The position numbers were made by a program, and so were the translations under genes. From Pseudomonas triticicola (GTDB taxonomy: Bacteria; Pseudomonadota; Gammaproteobacteria; Pseudomonadales; Pseudomonadaceae), in assembly GCF_019145375.1 (NCBI RefSeq), contig NZ_JAHSTX010000001.1, forward strand, positions 1,959,001 to 2,023,000: a DNA stretch of 64,000 nucleotides, given 5' to 3'. Position 1 is the stretch's first letter. Every line of letters begins with the position of its first letter. This document shows positions 1 through 8,606 of the stretch, one piece after another. A model generated the notes under the pieces. It did no database searches, was not told where the DNA came from, and worked only from the letters and a program-made list of their open reading frames with translations.

Positions 1-653
1 AAGTGCTTGAGCCGATCGTCGGTGAAAACTACGAAGTCGGTATCAAGGGCGAATATTTCGACGGCGCGCTGAACGGCAGCGTGGCGGTGTTCCAGATGGA
101 CCAGACCAACCGCGCCACCCAGGCAGCGACCCAACTCGGCTGCCCGGAACTGACCTGCTACGAAACCTCCGGCAAAGTCCGCGCCCAAGGCGTGGACATG
201 GAACTGCAAGGTGCGCTGACCGAGCAATGGCAAGTCGGCGCCGGCTACACCTACACCCGCGCCCACTACATCAAGGACGAAAACCCGGCCAACAATAACC
301 AGAAATTCGACACCGACATGCCCGAGCACCTGTTCAAGGTCTCCACCGTGTATCGTTTCAAAGGCCCGCTGGAAAAACTGCGCGTGGGCGGCAACGTGTA
401 CTGGCAGAGCCGCATGTACAACGACATCGCTCTGGCCAACGGCGGCAGCTATCGCCTCGAACAGGGCGGCTACGCGGTCACCGACCTGATGGCCGGTTAC
501 GAGGTCAACAAGCACCTCGACCTGCAGGTCAACGCCAACAACATTTTCGACCGCAAGTACTATTCCTCCATCGCCACCGACGTGACCTGGGGCTCGACCG
601 ATAACTACGGCACCCCGCGCAGCTACATGATGACGGCCAAGTACAAGTTCTGA
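1..653 (+). CDS. TonB-dependent siderophore receptor, C-terminal part (cut by window start)
   Basis: Only the last ~217 residues of an outer-membrane beta-barrel are present; the reading frame is open to the window edge, so the start lies upstream. The sequence has alternating amphipathic strands, a NNIFDRKYY-type segment near the end that is typical of TonB-dependent receptors, and a C-terminal YKF ending in the terminal aromatic residue expected for BAM-assembled porins and receptors. Family members import ferric siderophores using energy from TonB-ExbBD. The ligand cannot be told from this fragment. A strong hairpin terminator follows the stop, so this is the last gene of its transcript. 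Confidence 0.88.
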   Translation, partial: VLEPIVGENYEVGIKGEYFDGALNGSVAVFQMDQTNRATQAATQLGCPELTCYETSGKVRAQGVDMELQGALTEQWQVGAGYTYTRAHYIKDENPANNNQKFDTDMPEHLFKVSTVYRFKGPLEKLRVGGNVYWQSRMYNDIALANGGSYRLEQGGYAVTDLMAGYEVNKHLDLQVNANNIFDRKYYSSIATDVTWGSTDNYGTPRSYMMTAKYKF

Positions 654-681
654 GGCGATAGCGCTCAGCAAGCACCACACA

Positions 682-713
682 GGGCGCCGGGAGTTTTCCC
701 GGTGCCCTTTTTT
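682..713 (+). terminator. Rho-independent terminator of the TonB receptor gene
   Basis: An 11-bp stem (682-692 with 697-707, one G-U pair) closes a 4-nt loop and is followed directly by six T residues (708-713). It lies 29 bp after the receptor stop codon and before the next start. Confidence 0.9.
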
Positions 714-780
714 GCAGGTTCATTAGGCAAGGCCGGCAATTACCGATAGTCTCTGGCGACACTTTCGCGAAGCACCGGCC

Positions 781-1974
781 ATGCCCCAGACAGATTTCTC
801 CTCCGACCTCCAGGCCATCGGCAGCATTGACGCTGTGCCGGTGATCCTGAGCATGGTCAAGCACATCACCGGTATGCGCTTCGCCGCCGTAGCGCGGGTC
901 ACCGAGAGCAAGTGGATCGCCTGCGCCGTGGATGATTCGATTGACTTCGGCCTGTTGCCCGGCGGCGAACTGGTGCTGGAATCGACGATTTGTCATGAGA
1001 TCCGTCAGCACCATCAGCCGGTGATCTTCGGCCATGCCAGCCAGCACCCGCTGTTCTCCACGCACCACACGCCGAAAACCTACGGTCTGGAAAGCTACAT
1101 CTCCATTCCGATCATCAAGGCCGATGGCGAATTCTTCGGCACGCTGTGCGCCATTGATTCGGTGCCGGCGAACCTTGACGACCCGGCCATCGAAAAGACC
1201 CTCACCCTCTTCGCCCAACTGATTGCGATGAGCCTGGATACCCAAGGCCATTTGCACGCGACCAAAACCGCGCTGGCCGATGCCAACGAAATGGGCCGTC
1301 TGCGCGAGCAGTTCATCGCCGTTCTGGGCCATGACTTGCGCACGCCACTCAGTGCCATCCGCATGAGTGCCGATCTGCTGGACAGCAAAGTCGAGGACAA
1401 GCGCTCGCGCACGCTGCTGTCGGCGATTCGCACCAGCTCGGTGCGCATGGGCGTGCTGATCGAAAACATCCTCGACTTCGCCCGGGGCCGGCTCGGCAGT
1501 GGCATCCCGGTACAGCGCAAACTGGTCGATGACTTGCAGCAAACGCTGCGCCAGACCCTTGAAGAAATCCAGGTGGCGTACCCGCAGGCGAAGTTTATCG
1601 ATTCGCTGGAGGTACCGGCCGGGGTCTATTGCGACCCGTTGCGGATCAGCCAGTTGTTGTCGAATCTGCTGGGCAACGCCGTGACCCACGGTTCCACGGC
1701 CGAACCGATCTTGCTCAAGGCGTTTGCCGAGGGCGACGAGATCGTCATTTCGCTGACCAACCAGGGCACGCCGATCCCGCCTGCGCTGATGCCGCTGCTG
1801 TTCGAACCGTTTTCCCGTTCCGAAGCAGGCCAGCGTCATGAAGGGTTGGGACTGGGCTTGTACATTGCCGGGCAGATTGCCAATGCGCACAACGGCACCT
1901 TGAGCGTGACATCCGACCGTGAAACCGGCACCTGTTTTGTCGCGCGCTTCCCTGCCCACTTCAAGTGGGTCTGA
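781..1974 (+). CDS. GAF-domain sensor histidine kinase
   Basis: This 397-residue cytoplasmic kinase has no membrane segment. Residues ~15-155 form a GAF sensor domain, which would bind a small ligand or chromophore. The HisKA dimerisation domain follows with an H-box (GHDLRTPLSAIR; phosphoacceptor His184). A HATPase_c domain occupies ~280-395, with N-box SNLLGNAVTHG and a G-box containing GLGLGLYIA. It autophosphorylates His184 and passes phosphate to a response regulator. No regulator is encoded next to it, so the partner is elsewhere (orphan kinase). The ATG at 781 lacks a clear ribosome binding site, so the exact start is less certain than the function. Confidence 0.9.
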   Translation: MPQTDFSSDLQAIGSIDAVPVILSMVKHITGMRFAAVARVTESKWIACAVDDSIDFGLLPGGELVLESTICHEIRQHHQPVIFGHASQHPLFSTHHTPKTYGLESYISIPIIKADGEFFGTLCAIDSVPANLDDPAIEKTLTLFAQLIAMSLDTQGHLHATKTALADANEMGRLREQFIAVLGHDLRTPLSAIRMSADLLDSKVEDKRSRTLLSAIRTSSVRMGVLIENILDFARGRLGSGIPVQRKLVDDLQQTLRQTLEEIQVAYPQAKFIDSLEVPAGVYCDPLRISQLLSNLLGNAVTHGSTAEPILLKAFAEGDEIVISLTNQGTPIPPALMPLLFEPFSRSEAGQRHEGLGLGLYIAGQIANAHNGTLSVTSDRETGTCFVARFPAHFKWV

Positions 1975-1982
1975 GCGCCGCT

Positions 1983-2915
1983 CTAAGTATTCAGTGGCGT
2001 CTGCGGCGTGTCCGGGTTGAGCTGGCGGCGGCGGAACTGGCCCGGTGGCTGGCCATGAATCTGGCGAAACCGCCGGGAGAAATAGGCCTCATCGGCGAAC
2101 CCGCACAACCGCGCCACCTCGCCCACCGAGCGCGTACTGTTGAGCAGGAAGTTGCGCGCCGCGTGCATGCGCCGCTCCAGCACCAGCTCGGTGAAGGTCT
2201 TGCCGATCTCTTTGCGCAGCCAGTGCGTCAGGTAGGTCGGTGACAGATAGGTCGCAGCGGCGACTTTGATCAGGTTGAGATCAGGATCGGCGATGTTCTT
2301 CCGCAAATACTCGAACATGCGGCTCAAGGCGTCGCGACGACTGTTCTCGGCGGCATTCTCTTCCGCCAGACGCTTGAGCGGCTCGGCGTAGAGAAAACAC
2401 ACGCTACCGATCATCTGCAGCAACAAGCCCTTGAGCATTTCCCGCGTGCCGAACTGACGGTTCTCATCGAGTGCGCGCATCTGTTCGATCAGGCCGCAGA
2501 CCTGAGCGAAATCCTCATCGTTCAAAATGAAATCCAGATGTTCCTGAAAGCGGAACGGCGACAGCTCAGGCGCGAGCAGGATCGACACCTCTTCCAGATC
2601 CATCGGGTCGCATTGCAGATGCGGCAAGAGAAACGTCTGGGAAAAATTGATGACGATGAAATTGCTGTCTGCGGGATGCGGAATCACGTGCACGCGGTGC
2701 GGCAGGATGAACGCCAGAGTGTTGCGCGGGAATGGCCGCTGCACGCTGCCGATGTGCTGCACGGTGTCGCCACCGAGGTTGATCTGGATCTGGAAGTACT
2801 CGTGCCGGTGAGGCGCGGTTTCGGCGCGCCGCCCCTTTTTGTCGCGAATGTAGAAATCGGTCAATTCGCTGCGTTGCTGCATGACGTAGGTCGGGATACG
2901 GCTGGGTGAAGACAT
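1983..2915 (-). CDS. AraC-family transcriptional regulator
   Basis: A 310-residue protein with an N-terminal cupin-like sensor half (about residues 20-170) and a C-terminal AraC/XylS double helix-turn-helix at about 205-300, including the conserved SVGEVARLCGFADEAYFSRRFR pattern (shown split: SVGEVARLCGFAD, then EAYFSRRF). The start has a GGAGGA about ten bases upstream. It is transcribed away from the catabolic operon beginning at 3457, across a 541-bp intergenic region, and is the obvious candidate for its inducer-dependent activator. The ligand is unknown. Confidence 0.88.
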   Translation of the reverse strand: MSSPSRIPTYVMQQRSELTDFYIRDKKGRRAETAPHRHEYFQIQINLGGDTVQHIGSVQRPFPRNTLAFILPHRVHVIPHPADSNFIVINFSQTFLLPHLQCDPMDLEEVSILLAPELSPFRFQEHLDFILNDEDFAQVCGLIEQMRALDENRQFGTREMLKGLLLQMIGSVCFLYAEPLKRLAEENAAENSRRDALSRMFEYLRKNIADPDLNLIKVAAATYLSPTYLTHWLRKEIGKTFTELVLERRMHAARNFLLNSTRSVGEVARLCGFADEAYFSRRFRQIHGQPPGQFRRRQLNPDTPQTPLNT

Positions 2916-3456
2916 GGGCAGAAGGTCCTCCGGGCAGTGAGGTAGCGCCTGTCATCTTGCAGGGTTGGGCGGTGGCCGGCAATGAGTCATACGATGACGT
3001 TGGCTTTTTTGAAAGAAGCCTCGCCATGTGCCTGTCCAAAAACCGCATTATTATAAAAATACAATTAGTCGTTATTTTTCATACGCTTGGGATTTGAATC
3101 TGATCTTTATTCTCAAGACAAATCGTATTTATCTTTTTGGACACGTTCGCCAAACCCACTTTTTTCAAGAAAAAACGTTCTAACCCATCGGTTGATTTAG
3201 AACCGTTGTACGACCACTGTAATGACCAACGCAGCCCAACCTCTTTCAAAAACAATCAAAGGTGCGCACGTCATGATCCTGCTATTTCCCCTCGCCGCCC
3301 CGCCCGATCTCCCCTGGAAATCAATCGCACAAAGACTTTCCTGAACGTCTGAACGCCGCGCTGCAACCCGTTCGCTTGCCTTGCCCCACACGTTGCGGGC
3401 AACGGCATCGGCTGCTCGAAAAATCTCGACTCTTCTAACAATAACGAGGTCTCCGC
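2916..3456. promoter_or_regulatory. 541-bp divergent intergenic region, AT-rich, with inverted repeats
   Basis: No convincing gene is seen here. The first ~80 bp are GC-rich and the stretch from about 3040 to 3280 is clearly AT-rich compared with the neighbours. An inverted repeat GTCAT-ACG-ATGAC lies at 2986-2998 close to the AraC start, and CGGTT-N7-AACCG lies at 3189-3205. These could be operators for the AraC or another regulator. The MFS gene has its own ribosome binding site (GAGG) just before 3457, implying a long leader or a promoter anywhere in this region. Confidence 0.5.
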
Positions 3457-4806
3457 ATGTCCAACTCCCATTCTTCCAGTGCCACGGTGCCGCCGGTGAT
3501 TGCCGGTGCACGCGATGCCGTTTCGGCGCAGCGTCTGCCTACCCGGCGGCGCTGGTTCATGCTGTCGTTGCTGCTGATCGCGACGATCATCAATTACATC
3601 GACCGGGTGAACATCTCGATCGCCGCGCCGTTCATGGCCAAGGACCTGGGCCTGGACAAGATCGAGATGGGCCTGATCTTTTCCGCGTTCGCCTGGACCT
3701 ATGCCTTGGCGCTGGTGCCGGCCGGGTTCATCGCTGACCGGTTTGGCTCGCGCTTCACCTACGGCGTTTCGCTGATCAGTTGGTCGACCGTCACCGTTTG
3801 CCAGGGTTTCGCCACGGGGTTTGCCTCGCTGTTCGGCCTGCGCCTGGCGGTCGGCGCCATGGAAGCCCCGGCTTTTCCGGCCAACAGCCGCGCGGTGACG
3901 GTGTGGTTCCCGGCGCGGGAACGCGGGATGGCCAGCAGCATTTACGTGTGCGGCCAGTACCTCGGCACGGCGCTGTTCACCGGCGCGCTGCTGTGGCTGG
4001 CGACCACCTTTGACTGGCGCCACGTGTTCTACAGCACCGGCGCACTCGGCATCGTCTTCGGTGTGCTGTGGCTGTACCTGTATCGCGATCCGCTGAACTG
4101 CAAGAAGGTCAGCCAGGAAGAATTGAAGTACATCGAAACCGGCGGCGGTCTGGTCAAGAGCAGCCAGGAGCGCACCCGCTTCAACTGGCGGCAGATTGCC
4201 GAGCTGTTCAGCTATCGGCAGATCTGGGCGATCTGCATCGGCAAGTTCGCCAGCACCTCGGCGCTGTACTTCTTCCTCACCTGGTTCCCGACCTACCTGA
4301 TCGAAGAACGCAAACTGACCATGATCAAGGCCGGGATCTTCGCCGTGCTGCCCTTCGTCGGTGCGACCGTGGGAATCCTGCTGGCCGGCATCGTTTCCGA
4401 CTTGCTTATCCGTCGCGGCTATTCGATGTCGTTTGCGCGCAAGTTGCCGCTGGTGGTCGGTTCGATGCTGGGCATGTCGATCGTGCTGGTGAATTTCACC
4501 GATTCCAACCTGATCTGCATCGCCGTGTTGACCATCGCGTTCTTCGCCCAAGGCATCGCGTCCTCGTCGTGGGCGGCGGTATCGGAAGTGGCGCCAAAAG
4601 AGCTGATCGGCCTCACCGGCGGCATTACCAGCCTGGCGGCGAACATCGGCGGCATCGTCACGCCGATCGTGATCGGCGCCATCGTCCACGCCACCGGCAC
4701 CTTCGCCTATGCCTTCTGGTTTATCGGCGGCGTGGCTCTGATCGGCACCCTCTCCTATTCGTTACTGCTCGGACGCCTGTATCGCATCGAGCTGAAGGTG
4801 CGCTGA
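3457..4806 (+). CDS. MFS transporter of the anion:cation symporter (ACS) family
   Basis: A 449-residue, 12-helix permease. The start of the first transmembrane segment reads INYIDRVNISIAAP, the hallmark of the ACS family (glucarate, galactonate, phthalate and tartrate carriers), and a DRFGSR loop motif A follows the second helix. It should import an organic or sugar acid with protons at the inner membrane. It is the first gene of an operon with an FAH-family hydrolase, an SDR and a D-2-hydroxyacid dehydrogenase, so the imported compound is probably their substrate precursor. The start codon follows a GAGG ribosome binding site. Confidence 0.9.
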   Translation: MSNSHSSSATVPPVIAGARDAVSAQRLPTRRRWFMLSLLLIATIINYIDRVNISIAAPFMAKDLGLDKIEMGLIFSAFAWTYALALVPAGFIADRFGSRFTYGVSLISWSTVTVCQGFATGFASLFGLRLAVGAMEAPAFPANSRAVTVWFPARERGMASSIYVCGQYLGTALFTGALLWLATTFDWRHVFYSTGALGIVFGVLWLYLYRDPLNCKKVSQEELKYIETGGGLVKSSQERTRFNWRQIAELFSYRQIWAICIGKFASTSALYFFLTWFPTYLIEERKLTMIKAGIFAVLPFVGATVGILLAGIVSDLLIRRGYSMSFARKLPLVVGSMLGMSIVLVNFTDSNLICIAVLTIAFFAQGIASSSWAAVSEVAPKELIGLTGGITSLAANIGGIVTPIVIGAIVHATGTFAYAFWFIGGVALIGTLSYSLLLGRLYRIELKVR

Positions 4807-4911
4807 GGCGAAATACCCGGATTTGTCCAAACGCAGGCGGCTTTCGTCCAACTTCGCCGACGCCAGCCGCCGTACGCTGCCCTTTCAAACAGGATGACCC
4901 GCAGGATGAAC

Positions 4912-5598
4912 ATGACTGAATACGTCTTTACCCCGGATCTGCCGGTGACCTTGCCGGTCCTCGGCACCGAGCAGCGCTTCCCGGTCGGCCGGGTGTTCTG
5001 TGTCGGCCGCAACTACCCGTGGCCGGACACTCAAGGCCAGTCGCGCCAGCCGCCAGTGTTTTTCATGAAACCGGCAAGCTGCGTGGTCGATGCCGTCGGC
5101 GACGTCGCCTTCCCCTCAGTGTGCGAGGACTTCGTTCACGAAATCGAACTGGTCGTCGCCATCGGTGAAGGCGGCGCCAATATCCCCGAGGATCAAGCGC
5201 TCGCCTACGTCTGGGGCTACGCCGCCGGCCTCGACCTGACTCGCCGCGATGTGCAACGCGCAGCCAAGAGCAACGGCCTGCCGTGGGAAGGCGCCAAGGT
5301 GTTCGACGGCGCCGCGCCGATGACTGCCGTCGTCCCGGTGAGCCGCAGCGGCCATCCCGAGGGCGAGTTGTGGCTGAACGTCAACGGCGAAGAACGCCAG
5401 CGCGACAACCTCGACAGCCAGATCTGGTCGGTCAGCGAAGTAATCGCGCGCATCTCGCAATCCGTGGCCCTGCGCGCCGGCGACCTGATCATGACCGGCA
5501 GCCCCGCCGGCGTTGACAGTCTGCAACCCGGCGACGTGATCAACGCCGGCATCGACGGCATCGGCGAATTGGAAATGCGCGTCGGCCCACGGCCCTGA
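4912..5598 (+). CDS. Fumarylacetoacetate hydrolase (FAH) family protein
   Basis: A single-domain FAH-family enzyme of about 228 residues. It keeps the metal-binding pattern: an ExE pair in VHEIELVVAIG, the downstream Asp in GLDLTRRD, the Lys in GAKVFDG, and the C-terminal TGSPAGV...PGD loop. Such enzymes cleave C-C bonds in 2,4-diketo acids or decarboxylate oxaloacetate-like substrates. Three in-frame ATGs exist (4894, 4906, 4912). The last has AGGA five bases upstream (4903-4906) and is preferred. With the following SDR it suggests a diketo-acid cleavage giving pyruvate plus a second acid; the substrate is inference. Confidence 0.86.
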   Translation: MTEYVFTPDLPVTLPVLGTEQRFPVGRVFCVGRNYPWPDTQGQSRQPPVFFMKPASCVVDAVGDVAFPSVCEDFVHEIELVVAIGEGGANIPEDQALAYVWGYAAGLDLTRRDVQRAAKSNGLPWEGAKVFDGAAPMTAVVPVSRSGHPEGELWLNVNGEERQRDNLDSQIWSVSEVIARISQSVALRAGDLIMTGSPAGVDSLQPGDVINAGIDGIGELEMRVGPRP

Positions 5599-5631
5599 TT
5601 CCAGCGGATTGAGAAAAAGGACAACAACAAT

Positions 5632-6390
5632 ATGACGACCCCTTTGAAAGTCGCGCTGGTCACCGGCGCCGGCAGTGGCATCGGCCGCGCCGTGGCGCTG
5701 GGCCTGATGGCCGACGGCTTCACCCTCGTGCTCGCCGGTCGCCGGCCCGAGCCCTTGCAAGCGCTGGCCGAACTGGCGCAGAGCCAGGGTCACCAAGCAC
5801 TGGCGGTACCCACCGACGTGCGTGATCCGGCCAGTGTCGACGTGCTGTTCGCGACCATTGCCGAGGTCTACGGGCGCCTCGATGTGGTCTTCAACAACGC
5901 CGGCGTCAACGCCCCCGCCGTGCCGCTGGATGAACTGACCTTTGAGCAGTGGCGCAATGTGATCGACACCAACCTCAACGGTGTCTTTCTCTGCGCTCGC
6001 GGCGCGTTCGGGCTGATGCGCAGACAACAGCCGCAGGGCGGACGAATCATCAACAACGGCTCGATTTCCGCACACACACCGCGCCCGTTCAGCAGCGCCT
6101 ACACCGCGAGCAAACACGCCGTGCTCGGCCTGACCAAATCCCTGGCGCTGGACGGCCGCGAATTCAACATCGCCTGCAGCCAGATCGACATCGGCAATGC
6201 CCTCACGGAAATGTCGGTGCGCATGACCAAAGGCGTACGCCAGGCCAACGGCAGCATCGCCGTCGAGCCGATGGTCGACGTCAAACACGTCGCCGATGCG
6301 GTGCGCTACATCGCCGGCCTGCCGCTGTCGGCCAACGTCCTGAACATGACCGTCATGGCCAGCGCCATGCCGTTTGCCGGCCGCGGTTGA
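5632..6390 (+). CDS. Short-chain dehydrogenase/reductase (SDR)
   Basis: A 252-residue classical SDR with the Rossmann motif TGAGSGIG (residues 11-18), the NNAG motif (88-91) and the catalytic Ser144, Tyr157 and Lys161 (YTASK). AAGGA precedes the ATG by about ten bases. It oxidises or reduces an alcohol/ketone with NAD(P). It lies 33 bp after the FAH-family gene. In the non-phosphorylative L-rhamnose and L-fucose routes an SDR makes the 2,4-diketo acid that an FAH-family hydrolase then splits, so the same pair of steps is plausible here. Confidence 0.9.
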   Translation: MTTPLKVALVTGAGSGIGRAVALGLMADGFTLVLAGRRPEPLQALAELAQSQGHQALAVPTDVRDPASVDVLFATIAEVYGRLDVVFNNAGVNAPAVPLDELTFEQWRNVIDTNLNGVFLCARGAFGLMRRQQPQGGRIINNGSISAHTPRPFSSAYTASKHAVLGLTKSLALDGREFNIACSQIDIGNALTEMSVRMTKGVRQANGSIAVEPMVDVKHVADAVRYIAGLPLSANVLNMTVMASAMPFAGRG

Positions 6391-6421
6391 GCCGGCCTTT
6401 TTATTGCGTAACGAGGTAGCC

Positions 6422-7378
6422 ATGAAGCCAGAAATCCTGCAACTGAGCCCGATCCTGATCCCGCAAATCAACGCGCGTCTGGACCAACTGTTCACCGTAC
6501 GCCGCTACTACCAGCAAGCGGACAAACCCGCCTACATAAACCAACACGGCGCCAGCATTCGCGGCGTCATCACTGGCGGCCACACCGGCATCAGCCAGGC
6601 GCTGATGGCGCAACTGCCGAACCTGGAAGTCGTCGCGGTCAACGGCGTCGGCACCGACGCCGTTGACCTGGCCTACGCCCGCGACCGCGGCATCCGCGTC
6701 ACCGCCACCATCGGCGCCCTCACCGAAGACGTTGCCGACCTCGCCATCGGCCTGCTCATCTCGGTCTGTCGCGGCCTGTGCACCAGCGACCGCTACGTGC
6801 GCTCAGGCCAATGGCCACAAAGCCCGACCCCACTCGCCCCGCTGCCCTTGGCCCGACAAGTCTCCGGCATGCGCATCGGCATCGTCGGCATGGGCCGCGT
6901 CGGCCGCGCCATCGCCACCCGCGCCGCCGCCTTCGGCTGCCCGATCAGCTACACCGACCTGCAACCGATGAGCGACGTCCCCCACACCTTCGTCGCCGAC
7001 CTCAAACAACTGGCCCGCGACAGCGACGCCCTGATCCTCGCCGCCGCGGCGGACAAGGGCGAAGCGATCATTGACGCGCAAGTGCTGCAAGCGCTGGGCA
7101 AGGACGGTTATCTGATCAACGTCGCCCGGGGCAAACTGGTGAATGAGACGGATCTGGTTGCCGCGCTTTCGGCTGGGGAAATCGCCGGGGCTGGGCTGGA
7201 TGTGTTTGTCGATGAACCGAATGTGCCTGAAGCGTTGTTTGGTAATGAACAAGTGGTGCTGCAACCGCATCGGGCCAGCGCCACCTTGCAGACTCGCACG
7301 CGGATGGGGGAAATGGTGGTGGCGAGTCTGGTTGATACGTTTGCGGGGAAAGTGCCGGTTGGGTGTGTGACGGGGTGA
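6422..7378 (+). CDS. D-isomer-specific 2-hydroxyacid dehydrogenase (glyoxylate/hydroxypyruvate reductase type)
   Basis: A 318-residue NAD(P)-dependent dehydrogenase with nucleotide motif GIVGMGRVGRA (about 153-163) and the full catalytic set of the family: Arg236 (INVARG), Glu265 (VDEP) and His283 (QPHRAS). The ATG at 6422 has GAGGT seven bases upstream. It is the last gene of the operon and could reduce glyoxylate or hydroxypyruvate or oxidise the hydroxy acid released by the hydrolase. Codon use becomes less GC-rich at third positions toward the 3' end. Confidence 0.9.
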   Translation: MKPEILQLSPILIPQINARLDQLFTVRRYYQQADKPAYINQHGASIRGVITGGHTGISQALMAQLPNLEVVAVNGVGTDAVDLAYARDRGIRVTATIGALTEDVADLAIGLLISVCRGLCTSDRYVRSGQWPQSPTPLAPLPLARQVSGMRIGIVGMGRVGRAIATRAAAFGCPISYTDLQPMSDVPHTFVADLKQLARDSDALILAAAADKGEAIIDAQVLQALGKDGYLINVARGKLVNETDLVAALSAGEIAGAGLDVFVDEPNVPEALFGNEQVVLQPHRASATLQTRTRMGEMVVASLVDTFAGKVPVGCVTG

Positions 7379-7746
7379 ATGGTTGTTTGGGATAGGCTGC
7401 AGATTGCGTTGAGTCAGTGAAATCCAGCCCCCTCACCCCAGCCCTCTCCCCCCAGGGGGCGAGGGGGAAAGGGAGCAGATCTTCGTTGAATCCAAGAACG
7501 AGCTCGACGCAGAGTCTCAGGTCGGCGCATCTTCAACAAACACCTAGACCAAGTCCCCTCTCCCTCTGGGAGAGGGTTAGGGTGAGGGCCGTCCCTGGAG
7601 AAACCGGATCGCAAGACAAAAGAACACTCCCCAATCATCGTGTTGCCTGATACACAGCCTTCGCGAGCAGGCTCGCTTCCACAGAAAAGCAAAAGCAAAA
7701 GCAAAAGATCGCAGCCTTCGGCAGCTCCTACACACGATGAGCGTTA
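7379..7746. repeat. Intergenic repeat block: two CCCTCACCC-type hairpins and one REP
   Basis: No gene is seen. Copies of the Pseudomonas CCCTCACCCCAGCCCTCTCCC palindrome occur at 7428-7475 and, inverted, at 7554-7590. A single REP-like element (TCGCGAGCAGGCTCGC core) occurs at 7660-7683. Next to it is a short AAAAGC reiteration (7684-7707) followed by the sequence ATCGCAGCCTTCGGCAGC. The first hairpins, close to the dehydrogenase stop, may also end its transcript. Confidence 0.8.
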
Positions 7747-8080
7747 GCTCGAGTAAAGCTTTTGATCCTGGAGCCCGTCGGCAGGCTGAGCGGAGGGATT
7801 GATCCGGGGGTGGGAGCGCAGCGAACGTCTGGCGCAGCCAGACACAGCGGAAGGAGGTGCAGCGGAGCAAACCGGAGCCGCTGCGCCCGGATCGATCCCG
7901 GAGCGAAGGAACCCCGAGCCCCAGCGAGCGGGCCGAACGTCAGGGCGCAGCCTTTTGGTTACTTTTTGGCGTTTGAAAAAGTGACCCGCTGTAAGAGCGG
8001 AACCGTAATCAGCCACACCCGCAGAAACGGATATACACCCAAACCCGAAGAGCATGGTCGGCCCAAAGGCCGCCAAGTCC
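7747..8080. other. Gene-free intergenic stretch that looks like a dispersed Pseudomonas element
   Basis: Short open frames exist but show no recognisable protein family and no ribosome binding site. The segment around 7951-8010 (TTTTGGTTACTTTTTGGCG, then TTTGAAAAAGTGACCCGC) resembles a sequence I recall from many Pseudomonas intergenic regions. I therefore call it a dispersed non-coding element; that recollection cannot be checked here. Confidence 0.4.
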
Positions 8081-8115
8081 AAAAAAAAACCCCACAACCG
8101 AAAACCAGTGTGGGG
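8081..8115 (-). terminator. Rho-independent terminator downstream of the small lipoprotein gene
   Basis: On the minus strand a perfect 7-bp stem (TGTGGGG/CCCCACA, 8109-8115 with 8090-8096) with a 12-nt loop is followed by nine T residues (8081-8089 as A on the plus strand). It lies about 65 bp beyond the stop at 8179. A second A-run (8117-8124) on the other side makes it look bidirectional, but the plus-strand side lacks T residues. Confidence 0.8.
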
Positions 8116-8178
8116 CAAAAAAAATGGTTGGTTGCGGCCAACCAAAGGAGCTCTGTCAAAACCATTCAAGCGCTCAGA

Positions 8179-8520
8179 TCAAATACACTCCTGAGCCGCC
8201 CGCTCAAAACTCGAAGGCAACAAATTCGACGCCAGCAAATGCCGTTCATAAATGAACACCTTGCCGCCCTTCCCCGCCTTGTACGCCTCCAGCACGTTAT
8301 CCGCCGACACCTTGCTCGGCACCACAATCCGATAACTGCGCTGACTCTGCGAAACCGTCGGATTCAACGCACTGCCCTGCAACTTCGGCACCACGCACTC
8401 GGCGTACTGCGCCGGCGTCTTGCTGGTCTGCAAGGTCAGGGTCGGATCGTTCGGCGCCGAAGCGCAACCGGCGAGCAACAGGGAAACAAAAGCCATGGCT
8501 GGCACGAATAAAGGACGCAT
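8179..8520 (-). CDS. Small predicted lipoprotein, function unknown
   Basis: A 113-residue protein with a type II signal peptide: MRPLFVPAMAFVSLLLAGC ends in the lipobox LLAGC with Cys19 as the lipidated residue. The mature ~95 residues are polar, with no recognised domain. AGGAT stands eight bases before the ATG. It is a single-gene unit ending at the terminator at 8081-8115. I do not recognise a function. Confidence 0.8.
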   Translation of the reverse strand: MRPLFVPAMAFVSLLLAGCASAPNDPTLTLQTSKTPAQYAECVVPKLQGSALNPTVSQSQRSYRIVVPSKVSADNVLEAYKAGKGGKVFIYERHLLASNLLPSSFERAAQECI

Positions 8521-8606
8521 CTGGGTAAATCCTGAAAATAAAGGTTCGGTTCAACCGGCAACGGTTAGACTTCACGGCGCCGCCGTTGCCATTTACGTTT
8601 TAAGAA

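Noticed and set aside
529..1959. Long open frame on the minus strand opposite the histidine kinase
   Set aside because: It is the antisense shadow of a GC-rich gene; composition is Arg/Gln/Gly-rich with no domain, and the plus-strand kinase has all its motifs.
3271..4689. 472-codon minus-strand frame opposite the MFS gene
   Set aside because: Antisense shadow; low-complexity Arg/Asp/His composition, no ribosome binding site, and the opposite strand encodes a clear MFS permease.
7762..8511. Open frame across the intergenic region and antisense to the lipoprotein gene
   Set aside because: No start signal, no homology that I recognise, and it runs through repeat-like DNA and a terminator hairpin.
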